In this document: positions 1 through 10,441 of the stretch, in pieces
How the letters are laid out: each line of letters opens with the position of its first letter
Position numbering within the stretch: position 1 is the stretch's first letter
Assembly: GCA_963920705.1 (NCBI GenBank)
Contig: OY987233.1
Coordinates: 14,247,459-14,311,458, forward strand
Origin: Odiellus spinosus
Taxonomy: Eukaryota; Arthropoda; Arachnida; Opiliones; Phalangiidae
Length of the DNA stretch: 64,000 nucleotides
Reading direction: 5' to 3'
Notes under the pieces: model-generated
Told to the model about the DNA's origin: nothing
The model's database searches: none
Seen by the model: the letters and a program-made list of their open reading frames with translations, nothing else
Program-made: the position numbers and the translations under genes

Positions 1-1339
1 CACCTTAAACCATTCGGAGTTAGCTTTCAAGTCTAATCTCAATTTAATAATATTTTAAGGCATTTTCAATATAATGAACAGGTAGTTTGCGCGAGATTCG
101 GGCCACGTTAATTTCCATAGAGATAGTTCGCGAAATGGTCGCTTCATTGTCCGTGGAAAGGCATGAAAATTACGTCACGCGCAATTTACGCATATTTTCA
201 TTTTTTATTATTGTAAATTGTGGTTGTTTTAAGGGGTGGCTTTTTTGACGCGCGCGCCTTTTTGCGGTTCGTCCTTTAGATGCCGTAATTAATAGCTAGA
301 TATACCGGTATATTTGGCCCCCTGAGGCCAAAAACAAAATCTAAACTCTAAAACTATATAGGGACCATCTCAATTTTAGGACGTTTTCTGTATTTTTTTA
401 TACACAGGTAAATGTAGACACGTACTTAGTCTTAATTGATATTTTTATTAGTTAATATCAGCAAGATCTGAAGGCTAAATATATCTTAAGACTATTAAAT
501 AATTTCCATAGCTTACTTTAGAATATTTTACTTTGTTTATTAAATATTAATCGTAATATAAAATTAATTACTTTTTTTGCAATATGTTGACGCTAGGCGA
601 TATGGTCCGTAAAAAACCTATCATAATAGAAAATAAATACTTAAATTGCTTAATTCTTTCAAATTCAAAGTTTAAACCTAGCCAATATCACTCTAACGGG
701 TTACATTTATGACTTTATTGCAAACTCCGAATGATCTTGGTTTTGCCTCAATTCGTCAAAAAATGACATCAGTAGCTTTAAGCCAAGCTGCCCGAGTTAT
801 GGATATATGAGAAATTCCATTCATTAAATTTTTATTGGTCGAATTTACATGACGTAAGGGTTGTCCCCGCTTGTCCCCCCTCATGTGTCACGTGTCAAAA
901 CCTAAAAAACAAGCTAGGATTTGGATTATATTAGAAAAGGGGGGTGTAGAAGCCTTCAATTCCAAGCTATTTGAAGAAGACAGATTTTTAAACTATGGCT
1001 TTTCAAGCAACCAAGACTCAACTATGTTATGATTGGTCCACGACTTCCCACCCACGCGCAATGATGTCAAAAAAAAATGCGACATCTGGTTGATCGCGTG
1101 TCATTTTTTACACACTCGCTGTAAAGTAATCAATTTCAATTTTATAATCTTATATACATAATATCATTGTTTGAAATTTTTACTGGTATCATAAATATGA
1201 CATTTTTATCAAAACTTTATTTTTAAATTTAATTAATTTAAAGTTACCGATAATTAAATAGCTTTTATTGAAATAATTTGCTACCATAGATATCAGCAAG
1301 AATATATCTATTGATATCAGTCAACTAACAAAATTCTGA
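1..1339. other. Non-repetitive AT-rich stretch, no gene seen
   Basis: No ORF of note and no recognised repeat family. It holds a short palindrome around TATACCGGTATA near 304-316. At 396-413 a T-rich tract ends in CACAG directly followed by GTAAAT, resembling fused splice acceptor and donor signals. It also has one copy of CCAATATCACT (682-692), a motif that recurs at 2.0-4.1 kb. Confidence 0.5.
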
Positions 1340-1790
1340 CAATTTTGACCGATGAAAGCGTGATAGAGTAGCGTAAGGTACACGCTAATGTTGATACGAT
1401 ATATAAAAGTGACGTCATATTACTGATATTTCTGTCAGATTTAAACTTTGTTAAAGAATATTATATATTAAATTTTTATTTCAAATTAAAAAGTAGGTTT
1501 TACTGAAATAATACTGATCAAGCGCGCGATTAAAGGTAGCTTCCCGTACACGCATGCGTTGTTACGATATATATCAGTGACGTCATATCGCTGATATTTC
1601 TGTCAGAATTATATTTTACTTAAAATTGAAATTAAATTTTTAATTTAATATGAATTTTAAATAGGTTTTACCGAACTAAAACTATCACGTGATCAAGCGC
1701 GTGATTGAAGGTAGCTTCACGTACACGCTGACGTTGTTACGATAGATAACAGTGACGTCATTTCTCTGATATTTATGTTTGAATTAAATT
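1340..1790. repeat. Three diverged tandem copies of a ~160-180-bp unit, each with a TGACGTCA site
   Basis: Three successive segments share the order GCG-rich block, GTACACGC, GTTACGATA, TGACGTCA, CTGATATTTCTGTC. The perfect palindrome TGACGTCA, the cAMP-response-element (CREB/ATF) core, lies at 1410-1417, 1578-1585 and 1753-1760. Spacing is about 168 and 175 bp. The AT-rich spacers are less conserved than the TGACGTCA block. This may be a simple diverged tandem duplication, or a regulatory block kept by selection. Confidence 0.6.
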
Positions 1791-1957
1791 TTTACACTTT
1801 GTTCGACGATCTCTAACTTCTGTAGAAAAATCTGTAAACCTATTCCGTGTCTGATAACAGTAGCCTTTGGTAATACTAAACACGTACACACTTGCGTAAT
1901 TACTTTAGTACAGTCAAAGCTACAGGTTTGTACATCGATTTCGTCGTGCCAATACGA

Positions 1958-2260
1958 TCAGTCCTTCAAATATGTTCTCATATCGAAACTTTCAAAGTTA
2001 AAATTTTTGTTCGGCGGGCCTCTGCCAATATCACTCGTCAGTGCTATGAAAGTATAGTCTACTAAGTGTCTAGTAAGACTATCCAAGACAGGCCAGTTTG
2101 AAAATAGGGTGTTTTTTAGAAGATTTCTCTCACCTTCGATATTTTTAAGTAGTCTCCCGACGTTACGTCGCGAGACTTCATGAAGTTGACCTCGCGCGCC
2201 AACATGTACGGGAAGGTCAAATCCCCATCGAAATCTACTCTGATTGGTCGAGAAAGGCAT
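1958..2260 (-). CDS. Hypothetical 100-residue ORF, doubtful
   Basis: An open frame of 100 codons with ATG at 2260, in mixed-composition sequence without internal repeats. The product is hydrophilic and basic near the N-terminus, with no signal peptide, membrane segment or motif I recognise. Upstream on the same strand is a TATA-like TATATAAGG (about 2275-2284), and a CCAAT motif lies just inside the ORF (about 2240-2250). The TATA box is only about 17 bp from the ATG, so a transcript starting at the usual distance would miss this ATG. It could be a first exon, part of a decayed mobile element, or chance. Low confidence. Confidence 0.15.
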   Translation of the reverse strand: MPFSTNQSRFRWGFDLPVHVGARGQLHEVSRRNVGRLLKNIEGERNLLKNTLFSNWPVLDSLTRHLVDYTFIALTSDIGRGPPNKNFNFESFDMRTYLKD

Positions 2261-2609
2261 TATTAATCCCCCAGCCTTATATAACCATTTCCTCCCCGAA
2301 GCCAGTGTGCCGAAATAAGAAATGCAACACTCTTCTGGTTTCTCTGGCTTCTTAGTAAAAATATCAGTGGTACCTTTTTACATGCCTGCCGAAATTGAAC
2401 TGATCATTAGGATTTTGGAATAAGATTTTGCGTTAAGATACTAAGATATATCCCCCAATTGCTTGTTTTCGTTTTATCTCTTCAGATTGGGATATTATCT
2501 TTTATTTTTAAGATATCTTAATTTAATTTTTCTTAAAATTATATTATTTTAATATTTTAATTATCTTTAACATTCTTAATGTTATTATTTTATATTAAAT
2601 ATTTCTTAA

Positions 2610-3340
2610 TATTATCTTTATTTGACATTCTTAACATTATGTTTATTTGACATTTTTAACATTAACTTTAACATTCTTAACATTATCTTTCTTTGTCATT
2701 CTTAACATTATCTTTATTTAACATTCTTTCTTAACATTATCTTTATTTAACATTCTTTCTTAACATTATCTTTATTTAACATTCTTTCTTAACATTATCT
2801 TTATTTAACATTCTTTCTTAACATTATCTTTATTTAACATTCTTTCTTAACATTATCTTTATTTAACATTCTTTCTTAACATTATCTTTATTTAACATTC
2901 TTTCTTAACATTATCTTTATTTAACATTCTTTCTTAACATTATCTTTTGTTAACATGCTTTCTTAACATTATCTTTATTTAACATTCTTTCTTAACATTA
3001 TCTTTATTTAACATTCATTCTTAACATTATCTTTATTTAACATTGTTTCTTAACATTATTTTTATTTAACATTCTTTCTTAACATTATTTTTATTTAACA
3101 TTCTTTCTTAACATTATCTTTATTTAACATTCTTTCTTAACATTATCTTTATTTAACATTGTTTCTTAACATTATTTTTATTTAACATTCTTTCTTAACA
3201 TTATTTTTATTTAACATTCTTTCTTAACATTATCTTTATTTAACATTCTTTCTTAACATTATCTTTATTTAACATTCTTTCTTAACATTATTTTTATTTA
3301 ACATTCTTTCTTAACATTATCTTTAACATTTTAAAGATTA
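2610..3340. repeat. Minisatellite, 29-bp unit, about 21 regular copies
   Basis: The unit reads TTTATTTAACATTCTTTC followed by TTAACATTATC. It is highly homogeneous between about 2700 and 3330, with point variants (GTTTCTT, CATTCTT, TTTTTATT) that recur in adjacent copies. The left edge (2560-2700) shows degraded, shorter versions of the same TTAACATT core, the usual picture of an array that expanded from a simple motif. Confidence 0.9.
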
Positions 3341-3937
3341 TTTTAACCTTCTTAACAGTATCTTAAATTATTTAAGATTCTTAAGATTCTCTTAATTTAA
3401 TTTACAATAAATGGGAAAATGAAATAAATATATATTTATTTCTCCATGATAAGTTCTCAAAAATTATTTTAATTTCATTAACTTAAATCAAGTTTATATT
3501 AAGGTCAATCAGTAAAATCTTCGAAATCCAAAACAAAAACATCCCTTACGATAAACAAAAAGAAACCTTAATTAGCGTTTAAAATTATGTCAATTAAAAA
3601 AAAACCAGGTATAAAATGTTAATCACCCCTTAAAGCCTTAATCACACTATCTAATTAAGATGTTTTTTTTTTAATACCTAACGACAGTTCCACGGATCGA
3701 TTGACCTACTGACACTTCAAGCTAAATACCAATATCACTTATCCCTCTTGTCATTAGAAAAATAACTAATTAAAGTTATTAAACAAGCTAAACCAATATG
3801 GTCCAATCATCAATATCACTTGTCATTAGATATAATATAGCAATCAAAGATTAATTAAGGCGAATCAAAATAGTCGATTAACATTGATCCAAATTATTTA
3901 ATTTTAATGAAGTGACTTTCCGACCAATCAGAGGTCA
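3341..3937. other. AT-rich spacer with repeated CCAATATCACTTGTCATTAG-like motifs
   Basis: No ORF. Copies of a roughly 16-20-bp motif are seen at 3729-3740 (with TTGTCATTAG shortly after) and 3811-3829. More lie outside this stretch at 682, 2025, 4046 (inverted) and 4074. Confidence 0.45.
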
Positions 3938-4040
3938 TATATATATATTTTGAATCGTTTTTTAACGATCTTTCCAAAAATGTAACTCAATTTCCATTTG
4001 GAGTTCATGAAACATCCATGACAGCCTCACTATAAGTGAA
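3938..4040 (-). mobile_element. Family-B element, terminal fragment
   Basis: It matches one end of the family-B inverted-repeat element (complete copy at 59119-59629). The shared order is TTTTGAATCGTTTTTTAACG, then CTCAATTTCCATTTGGAGTT, then CATGACAGCCTCACT. The terminal TTTAAA is degraded to TATAAG. The rest of the element is missing. Confidence 0.7.
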
Positions 4041-4867
4041 TAGTCGAGTGATATTGGTAACAAATTTAAATAACCAATATAACTTGTCATAAAATTCAGT
4101 TTTCTACTCTCTAGTATGCAACCTAAACTGTATGGTCAAGTGACATTAATGTTAGCTCATTATGAGGGAATATTATTAATGTATGCGTGTTTTTGCCGCC
4201 GATATTTGAAAAACTAAAACTGGTCCCAATTTTTTATTTTTTTTTTAAACTGTCTTAAAAAAACCGTTAAGGAATAATTAAGCTTTGATTCTAGACTGAG
4301 GTGTTTTTTTTTTTATGGTTTTTATTTTTTCCAGCCGTCGCTTAAATTAGCGATTTTTAATGGCGGCGATTTCTAAGAAGTAGGCTAATGATCTACCACA
4401 TTTTAATTACGATCAAATTTCAAATGACACTTGCGTAGAGATACAAAAAATACATATTTCGTAAAATTACAAAACGTTTGCAGTCAAAATTTCTTCAAAT
4501 TTCTAAACAATTCTACATTATAAATATAATTAATTGAATTCCAATTATATAAAATATACAACAGCTCAAAATTAATTTAATAATAATAATAATAATAATT
4601 TCCATAATTTAAAGGAATAATGAATTCAAAAGGTTTCTTAATCAAAATAAATTAATTACAATTTAATTGAAAATTTTCTTAATATTAAAAGCATTTGGGA
4701 AGATTTAAATTCAGTTTCAACCAATCAACGAACAATATTCCTCTTTTAATTCATATTTTCTGATTGGTGATTGATTTTAAATTTCCAATTATTATTTTTC
4801 AATAATAAATTTGATATCAAAGCAAATAGATAGAAAATACATTTTATTTAGCGTTTTTAACATACGC
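4041..4867. other. AT-rich non-coding spacer with an (AAT)n microsatellite
   Basis: No gene seen. A run of seven to eight AAT/ATA triplets lies at about 4578-4602, and poly-T tracts near 4230 and 4305. A TTTTTTCCAG acceptor-like sequence near 4326-4336 has no supported exon after it. Confidence 0.4.
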
Positions 4868-5113
4868 GTAAAATAGGCTTAACAAGGATTCATTGACAGT
4901 TTGATATCTCGGCCTATACGAGTCTATTACCTAGGAGGATCTTAAGCCTACTTTGAAACTTTTATATTACGGTCCTAATAAGCGCGTTTCTAGCTCAGGA
5001 TTGGCCGGAGATTATATAACAATGATATTTCTAACTCTCCGTTAAGCCTATTTTCCTCAAAAGTTTAAAATTGATTTAGTTTTTAAATATTGTTAGTTCA
5101 TTCTCCCTTTAGC
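4868..5113. mobile_element. Family-A inverted-repeat element, diverged copy
   Basis: It has family-A landmarks in the expected order: GTAAAATAGGCTTA and a GGATTCAT block on the left, CCGTTAAGCCTATTTTCC and TTCATTCTCCCTTTA on the right. The centre is poorly conserved. It is older than the copies at 13.1, 44.1 and 60.3 kb. Confidence 0.55.
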
Positions 5114-5536
5114 AATAATTTCATCTTTAAGCCTTGTCCATCGATATCGTGTCACGTATTATGCATATATCATTTATACTATGATGTAAAGATAATACGA
5201 TTTGTCAGATGTCATTCGGTTTTTTTCTTTTACCTGTCAACCTTAAATTAAAATATAGGCGTGATTCGAAGGCATGTTTCTCTAGGAATTGGACCTTTAG
5301 TTCGAAGGAAGTTATCTTAATGGTTCGAAGCTCAGTCGGATTGATATACAATGTTAAACTCTTATAGGTAAAAAGTAGTTCCTTTCAACTCAATTTGAAT
5401 ATAATCTACATATAAACAAAACACAGACAAATATTTATAAACGACGAGAATAAGAACAGAACCAAGGCTTAGCAAAGAGTATTGTATATATATGTATAAA
5501 TCTTCAAGTAACACTGTTATAGAATTTGATGATATA
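5114..5536. other. Non-coding spacer
   Basis: No ORF or repeat array. It includes ACCAAGGCTTAG (5461-5472), one of at least seven near-identical copies of this 11-12-mer in the window. Confidence 0.35.
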
Positions 5537-5875
5537 GTATTACGATTTTAAAAATTTCGAAAATGGCGATTATAAAATGTATTTTGATTGTCGCGGTAAT
5601 TTTGTTTTATTACATAATCATCATATAATATAATTTACAATGTCCGTACGTTCGTCCGTAAAGATTTCCAGAAACAACCCGCTCTTGCCATCTAGCGGCG
5701 AAGTACGAAACCGGATATGAATTTAGAGAGCCCATTCTCTCCTTTTTTACGGGTTTTTGCTAATTATGTATATATATATTTTGAATCGTTTTTTAACGAT
5801 CTCTCTGAAAATGCTACTCAAATTCCATTTGGAGTTAATTAAAAATCCATAACAGCCTCACTTTAACAAGAAGGC
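5537..5875 (-). mobile_element. Family-B element fragment interrupted by a family-J segment
   Basis: The family-B segments AAATTTCGAAAATGGCGATT and TTTTGAATCGTTTTTTAACG...CAGCCTCACTTTAA are present in minus orientation. Between them, about 5640-5770, is an unrelated segment starting near ATGTCCGTACGTTCGTCCGT and ending at ACGGGTTTTTGC. That segment matches the family-J arms at 52.2 kb and inside another family-B copy at 55.46-55.63 kb. A second, short B-type end (GGTGACAGCGTCACTTTGAA) follows at about 5956-5975. Confidence 0.65.
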
Positions 5876-6344
5876 AGCCCATCTTATTTTTTAGGGTGTA
5901 TTTTGAATATTAAATTCTAATTTTTGTTAATATTTATAATTTTTTCGAAAAATACGGTGACAGCGTCACTTTGAATATTAGTGCGAGGAGGAGGAGTTAA
6001 GGAAAGAGACATTTCAACGCCATCTGTCGTATATGCAGAGTTTGTAGAATAAATTCGGGACCTTTCCTCGCGTTGTCGTCGAAATGAAAATCAAAATATT
6101 TTTGTTCTCGATTCTTGTATTCGCGTCGAACGAAAGCAAGGGAGGAGGGGGCTAAAACTTGGCGCCCACTTGAAAGGATTCGGCTCGACGTTCCATGACC
6201 AGCTATAGTTCAGCCTCGGGGTCTCAATACCAGAATTTAACTAGAGACAATCGTCTATCTCGATGTAAGATGGAATAGGATATATATGTTTTAAAGGAAG
6301 ACTGAACTGAAAAATCAAAGGAATTTTTATTGATTATATGAGCA
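5876..6344. other. Non-coding spacer
   Basis: Purine-rich blocks (GAGGAGGAGGAG near 5985, GGGAGGAGGGGG near 6140). No gene seen. It ends at a purine-rich tract running into the next repeat. Confidence 0.35.
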
Positions 6345-6845
6345 CATGGCTCGTAAACGACCTGGAAAATCTGGGAAAGGCAGAGAATTTAGAAATGGGG
6401 CCCAAAAGGTCAGGGAATTCAAAAATGGGGCCGAAAAGGTCAGGGAATTAAAAAAAAAGGCCCAAAAGGTCAGGGAATTCAAAAATTGGCCCAAAGGTTC
6501 AAGGAAAAGTTAGAGAATTCGAAATTGGACCTAAAAGGTCTGGGAAATGTCAAGGACTTCGAAAATTGGCCCTGAAGGTTAGGGAAACGTCAGGAATCTC
6601 GAAAATTAGCCGAAAAGGTCCGGGAAAGCCAGGAAATTCAAAAATTTGCTCAAAAGCTCAGGGAAAAGTCAATGAATTTGGAAATTGTCCCAAACTGTCA
6701 GGGAATTCAAAAATTGGCGCAGTAGTTGCCCATAAGGTCAGGGAAACATCAGGGATTTCGACAATTGGTCCAAAACGTCAGGAAAAAGTCAGAATTCTAA
6801 AATTGGTCCATTAGGTCAAAGAAATTAAATATTTTGGTACATGTC
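6345..6845. repeat. Irregular minisatellite built on AAGGTCAGGGAATTC
   Basis: About a dozen imperfect copies, roughly 30-45 bp long, of GGCCCAAAAGGTCAGGGAA followed by TTCAAAAAT. Copies vary in length and are interrupted by AAAAAGTCA blocks. An 82-codon frame across it (6566-6814) reads the repeat and has no independent support as a gene. Confidence 0.75.
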
Positions 6846-7631
6846 AAGGATTGGTTCACAATTAAAAGTAACATAATTATTTTAAACCAAAAATATTTGC
6901 CTGAAGAATAAAATATTCAATTCAGGGAAATATTTCTTCAAAAACCTGAAAATTTCAGGGAAATTGGTTTCGCAACAGTTGAACGAACCCTGACAGTAAA
7001 ACAGATATCTAAATAAAATTTATTGAAACTTCTCTTACAAAAGCGAAAGCTTGAAATTGTTGATTGAAAACGGGGGGGGGGGGGGTTAATTACCTTCAAT
7101 TACCTCAGTATCAGCCTCACTTTAAAAGAATAAAACAAGTTCATTTCACCCTCCCTTTTAGACGTCGTGCTAATCTTTTGTTTTCGGTAGTTCTAAACTT
7201 TCCCTGATATAAATGTGGTATAGAATCTTGCGTTAAGAAAAGTTTTGTTCTTGGCTTTAGTTCGAATACGAGTTCTTATTCTAATTGCTTTTCGATTTCC
7301 TCGCTTCTTCTCTCGTTCAAGAGGACTGACCCGAGGTTTTAAAGGGATTATGACACTACCTGTATTCAATTACGTTGGAATGAGTCTAATTTTACAAAAA
7401 AAAAAAAAAAAAAAAAAAAATTATGTTGAAATTTAGAAACATTTCAAGATGGAATTATCATGAATTACAAATTGAATTTGAGTTACAATTTTGCAAAGAT
7501 CATTAAAAAAGTAAAATCAATATATATGCAGCTAAGAATAGATTAAATTGATAGGACTCGTTTTGAAATTTAAATAAAACCATAATTACCGCGATACTAC
7601 GTCATCAGTCATCACAATGTTCGTGATTGGC
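6846..7631. other. Spacer with a 14-G run and a 25-A run
   Basis: G14 at 7072-7085 and A25 at 7396-7420. Right after the G-run, about 7108-7128, is a family-B end (ATCAGCCTCACTTTAAAAG). No convincing ORF; the frame at 7245-7436 runs into the poly-A. Confidence 0.5.
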
Positions 7632-8008
7632 TATTATAGAGGCTTAATCCACCAGTTAAAAAATTACAAACAAATATTAAACTAGGAATAAATTTAAAAC
7701 TTACCGGGAAAATAGGCTTAGCTGGATTCATGGAGATTCGGAATTCCTTCGTATTGATCGAATGGTATTTAAAGTCTCATGAAGATCTCGCCTTAACGTC
7801 GAACCTTTGCTCATTGGTCGCTGACCCTTAAATGCGAAGAAATTCAGAATCTCTACTAATCCTGCTAAGCCTATTTTCAATTTAATTTTTAAATTTATTT
7901 CTAGTTTAATATTTGATTGTAATTTTATTTGCTACTGGATTAGGCCTTTTTAAACGATAATGAATCGATCAAAAATCATTTGTTCTTAGGTTGCATTCTC
8001 CCTTTAAA
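7632..8008. mobile_element. Family-A inverted-repeat element
   Basis: Long inverted arms. The left arm runs GGCTTAATCCACCAGTTAAA, AAACTAG, AAACTTACCGGGAAAATAGG, CTTAGCTGGATTCATGGAGA. The right arm is its complement, ending GGTTGCATTCTCCCTTTAAA at 8008. The outer ~50 bp of the left arm are missing or replaced. The centre carries the GAC/CATTGGTCGCTGA block also seen in other copies. No transposase: a non-autonomous (MITE-like) element. Confidence 0.8.
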
Positions 8009-8398
8009 GCAACCAACCCGCTTATATGAATTTATTTGAACAGCATTCGTCAAATACCGCAAAATTCTATTGTTTTCTCATTTTATTCTTGAAGATAAAA
8101 GATTTATCGTCGAATAATTAATTTCTTTCTTACAAGGATATCTTTGGTATATTTAAAAATAAATTTTTAACACATCACTTCGAGACTTCAAGTCGATTTT
8201 TAAAATCTAGGATAATTAGGTTTTAAACGTTATTATTTATCTTTCAGGCGCGTTGACACTAGAGACCTCTGAAACTGTTTTAGAAAGGTCAAACTATGAG
8301 GTTTTAGGGTCAACTGTAGAGGTCTTTTGTGAAGAAACAAATTTATTGCATTAAACATTTTATTTGAACATTCTAAACAGTTCGAATCGTCACGAAAT
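8009..8398. other. Non-coding spacer
   Basis: No gene seen. A loose inverted repeat (CACTAGAGACCTCTGAAAC and CAACTGTAGAGGTCTTTTG) spans about 8258-8332. Confidence 0.35.
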
Positions 8399-8590
8399 CA
8401 AAGGGAGAATGCAAAATAAAAAAGGGATTTTTATTGATTCCGTGTTTTTTAAATAGACCTAATCCACTAGTGAAAAAAATTACGAACAAATATTGAACTA
8501 GAAATAAATTTAAAACTTGCCCGGAAAAAGGCTTAGCGGGATGATACAAACAAATATAAAGCTAAAAATAAATTTAAAACTGTACCCGGA
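8399..8590. mobile_element. Family-A element, left half only
   Basis: It starts AAAGGGAGAATGCAA, continues through CCTAATCCACTAGTGAAAAA and AAACTTGCCCGGAAAAAGGC to CTTAGCGGGATGA (about 8545). About 45 bp of the same arm are then repeated (ACAAACAAATATAAAGC...TACCCGGA). The second arm is absent. Confidence 0.7.
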
Positions 8591-9151
8591 CAAAAAGATC
8601 CTGAATTTCTTTACAAAAACTTTGTTAGAAAACTAATCTTTAAACAAAATCCTATCTTAAGGGAATTAAACGTAATTAACTTAATTATCGGAAATTTAAT
8701 TGGATTGGAAAATAAAAAATTATATATTAAGAAAGAAAGACCTTCAAATATATTGCTTGCTTATAGCTTCAAATTGCTTAAGGGACCACCCAAAAACTAA
8801 GTTAATTTCTATGAAATCGTTGAACAAATAAAATTAGAACAAATATACACGAAATAATGAAAGCCAAAATTTATTTAATTTTTATTTCAAGTTTTTATTT
8901 TTAATTTTTTATATAAAGAAAGATAATTCACAGTGATTCACCAGCTAATTAATCAAAGATCCTTTTTTTTGTTTTTTGTTTTAATTATTTTCTTTTAACG
9001 AAATTACACGGATGGCCAACTTCACCATGACAAATTACTTCGCATTTTTAACTCACAAAAAAATTAAACCAAGAAGTCATATATTAAAATCAGAAGCAAA
9101 TAATATCAGAAGATAATTTACCGTTACTTGCGCTTGTGTAAAACTATGTTC
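8591..9151. other. AT-rich spacer, no gene seen
   Basis: Very AT-rich with poly-T near 8965 and no ORF. Confidence 0.35.
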
Positions 9152-9632
9152 TTAAAGTGATACTGTCACGCTTTTTTCAAGATCTCCGAATGGAAATTGA
9201 GTAGAATTTTCGGAAAGATCTTAAAAACAATTCAATATATATATACATATGTCATAGAAAAAAATACAAATTTTTGCAATCGCCATTTTCAAAAGTTTTG
9301 AAATGAAAATTCACCGCAATACTACGTCATCACTATGGTCTCGTGATTTCGCTATTGTTGAAATCACTGGGGCTTTCTGACACCAGTGATAAGGTCGCTT
9401 TTGCGCGGTCGTTATCGTAAAATTACTTGATCCAGCAAGTCAACTACCTTTCGTGTGAAAGATATCGTTAATTACGTTCCAGAAATAAACAATGTCATAT
9501 ATCGGAATTTAAAATTGACCTGTATATTTTTGATATTTTCATTTTGAAGCTTCTTCCTAACACGTCAAATTTTGAGTATAGCCTTTTAATAATATGATAA
9601 AACTAAAAATGGTGACGGCTGCTCTCTTTCAC
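9152..9632 (+). mobile_element. Family-B element, near full length
   Basis: It starts TTAAAGTGATACTGTCACG and carries the conserved family-B interior: GGAAATTGAGTAGAATTTTC, CGCAATACTACGTCATCACT, CGTGATTTCGCTATTG, CACCAGTGATAAGGTCGCTT, AATTACGTTCCAGAAATAAA, CTAACACGTCAAATTTTGAG. It ends ATGGTGACGGCTGCTCTCTT. About 480 bp, no coding capacity. Confidence 0.8.
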
Positions 9633-10441
9633 AAAATAGCCAAGGCTTAGCAAGTTAAAAGTGTTAATTAAAGAGCTATTGAGAAAAAGTACTTTCAATT
9701 ATTTATCTAGACGCTAGACGGCGCTTATTTCTCTCCTCCTATAGGGATTCAGCAAGGGTGACATTGATATGTCAGAAGTTTCAATCTCTCACCTCGGTGT
9801 CATCCCCCTTAGTGAGGGAATTACAGTAAGGGGGTTAAATGACGTCAGGCAATCTTCTGTCTCCCTATTGTGTTAATTTTACTATGTAGGTTCTGATATT
9901 AATTCCCTATTAATTTCCATTTCGTCTTCCCTTTGAAGACAACAAAAACCAATAAGATGACACGGTTAGGCGATTCTCCAATTTGTTAAGCCTTCTTTTT
10001 AGTTGTTAGTCCTAAAATCTTTACTTAGATTGGAAATAAAAAGAAATAAAACTAACGAATTTCAAGTAAAAGGGTTATTCCGAGCTAGTTTTAAACACTT
10101 GACTGATTTTTACGTTTCGCTTCAGTCAGCTTTACAACTTAAACCTCCTTGAGTTGCAAGAACATTTAACTCCACTTCTTTAGCCTTAATACTAATTAGT
10201 TTAACGCGGGATAATCGGATTAACAATATAATAACCTTTAACCCCCCGCCCTCGAATTGTTTTCGGCGCGAAGATTTTAAATTTATTTGTTCATGCACGT
10301 GATTTAATTTTGACGCGAAATTTTTTTTCAATTTGGCGGGAACATTTAAGAGATTTAATTTTATACACGGACTTTTATTTGGTGGGGCACATGATTTAAT
10401 AGTTAAAGTTTGATGCATAATTTTTAAATTAAAAATTAACA
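9633..10441. other. Spacer upstream of the 27-bp minisatellite
   Basis: It contains GCCAAGGCTTAG (9639-9650), TGACGTCA near 9840 and scattered GGCGGGAA/GACGCGAAA words (about 10300-10345) that resemble the degenerate edge of the next array. No supported gene. Confidence 0.4.

Noticed and set aside
6566..6814. 82-codon plus ORF
   Set aside because: Lies within the irregular GGTCAGGGAA repeat and reads the repeat itself.
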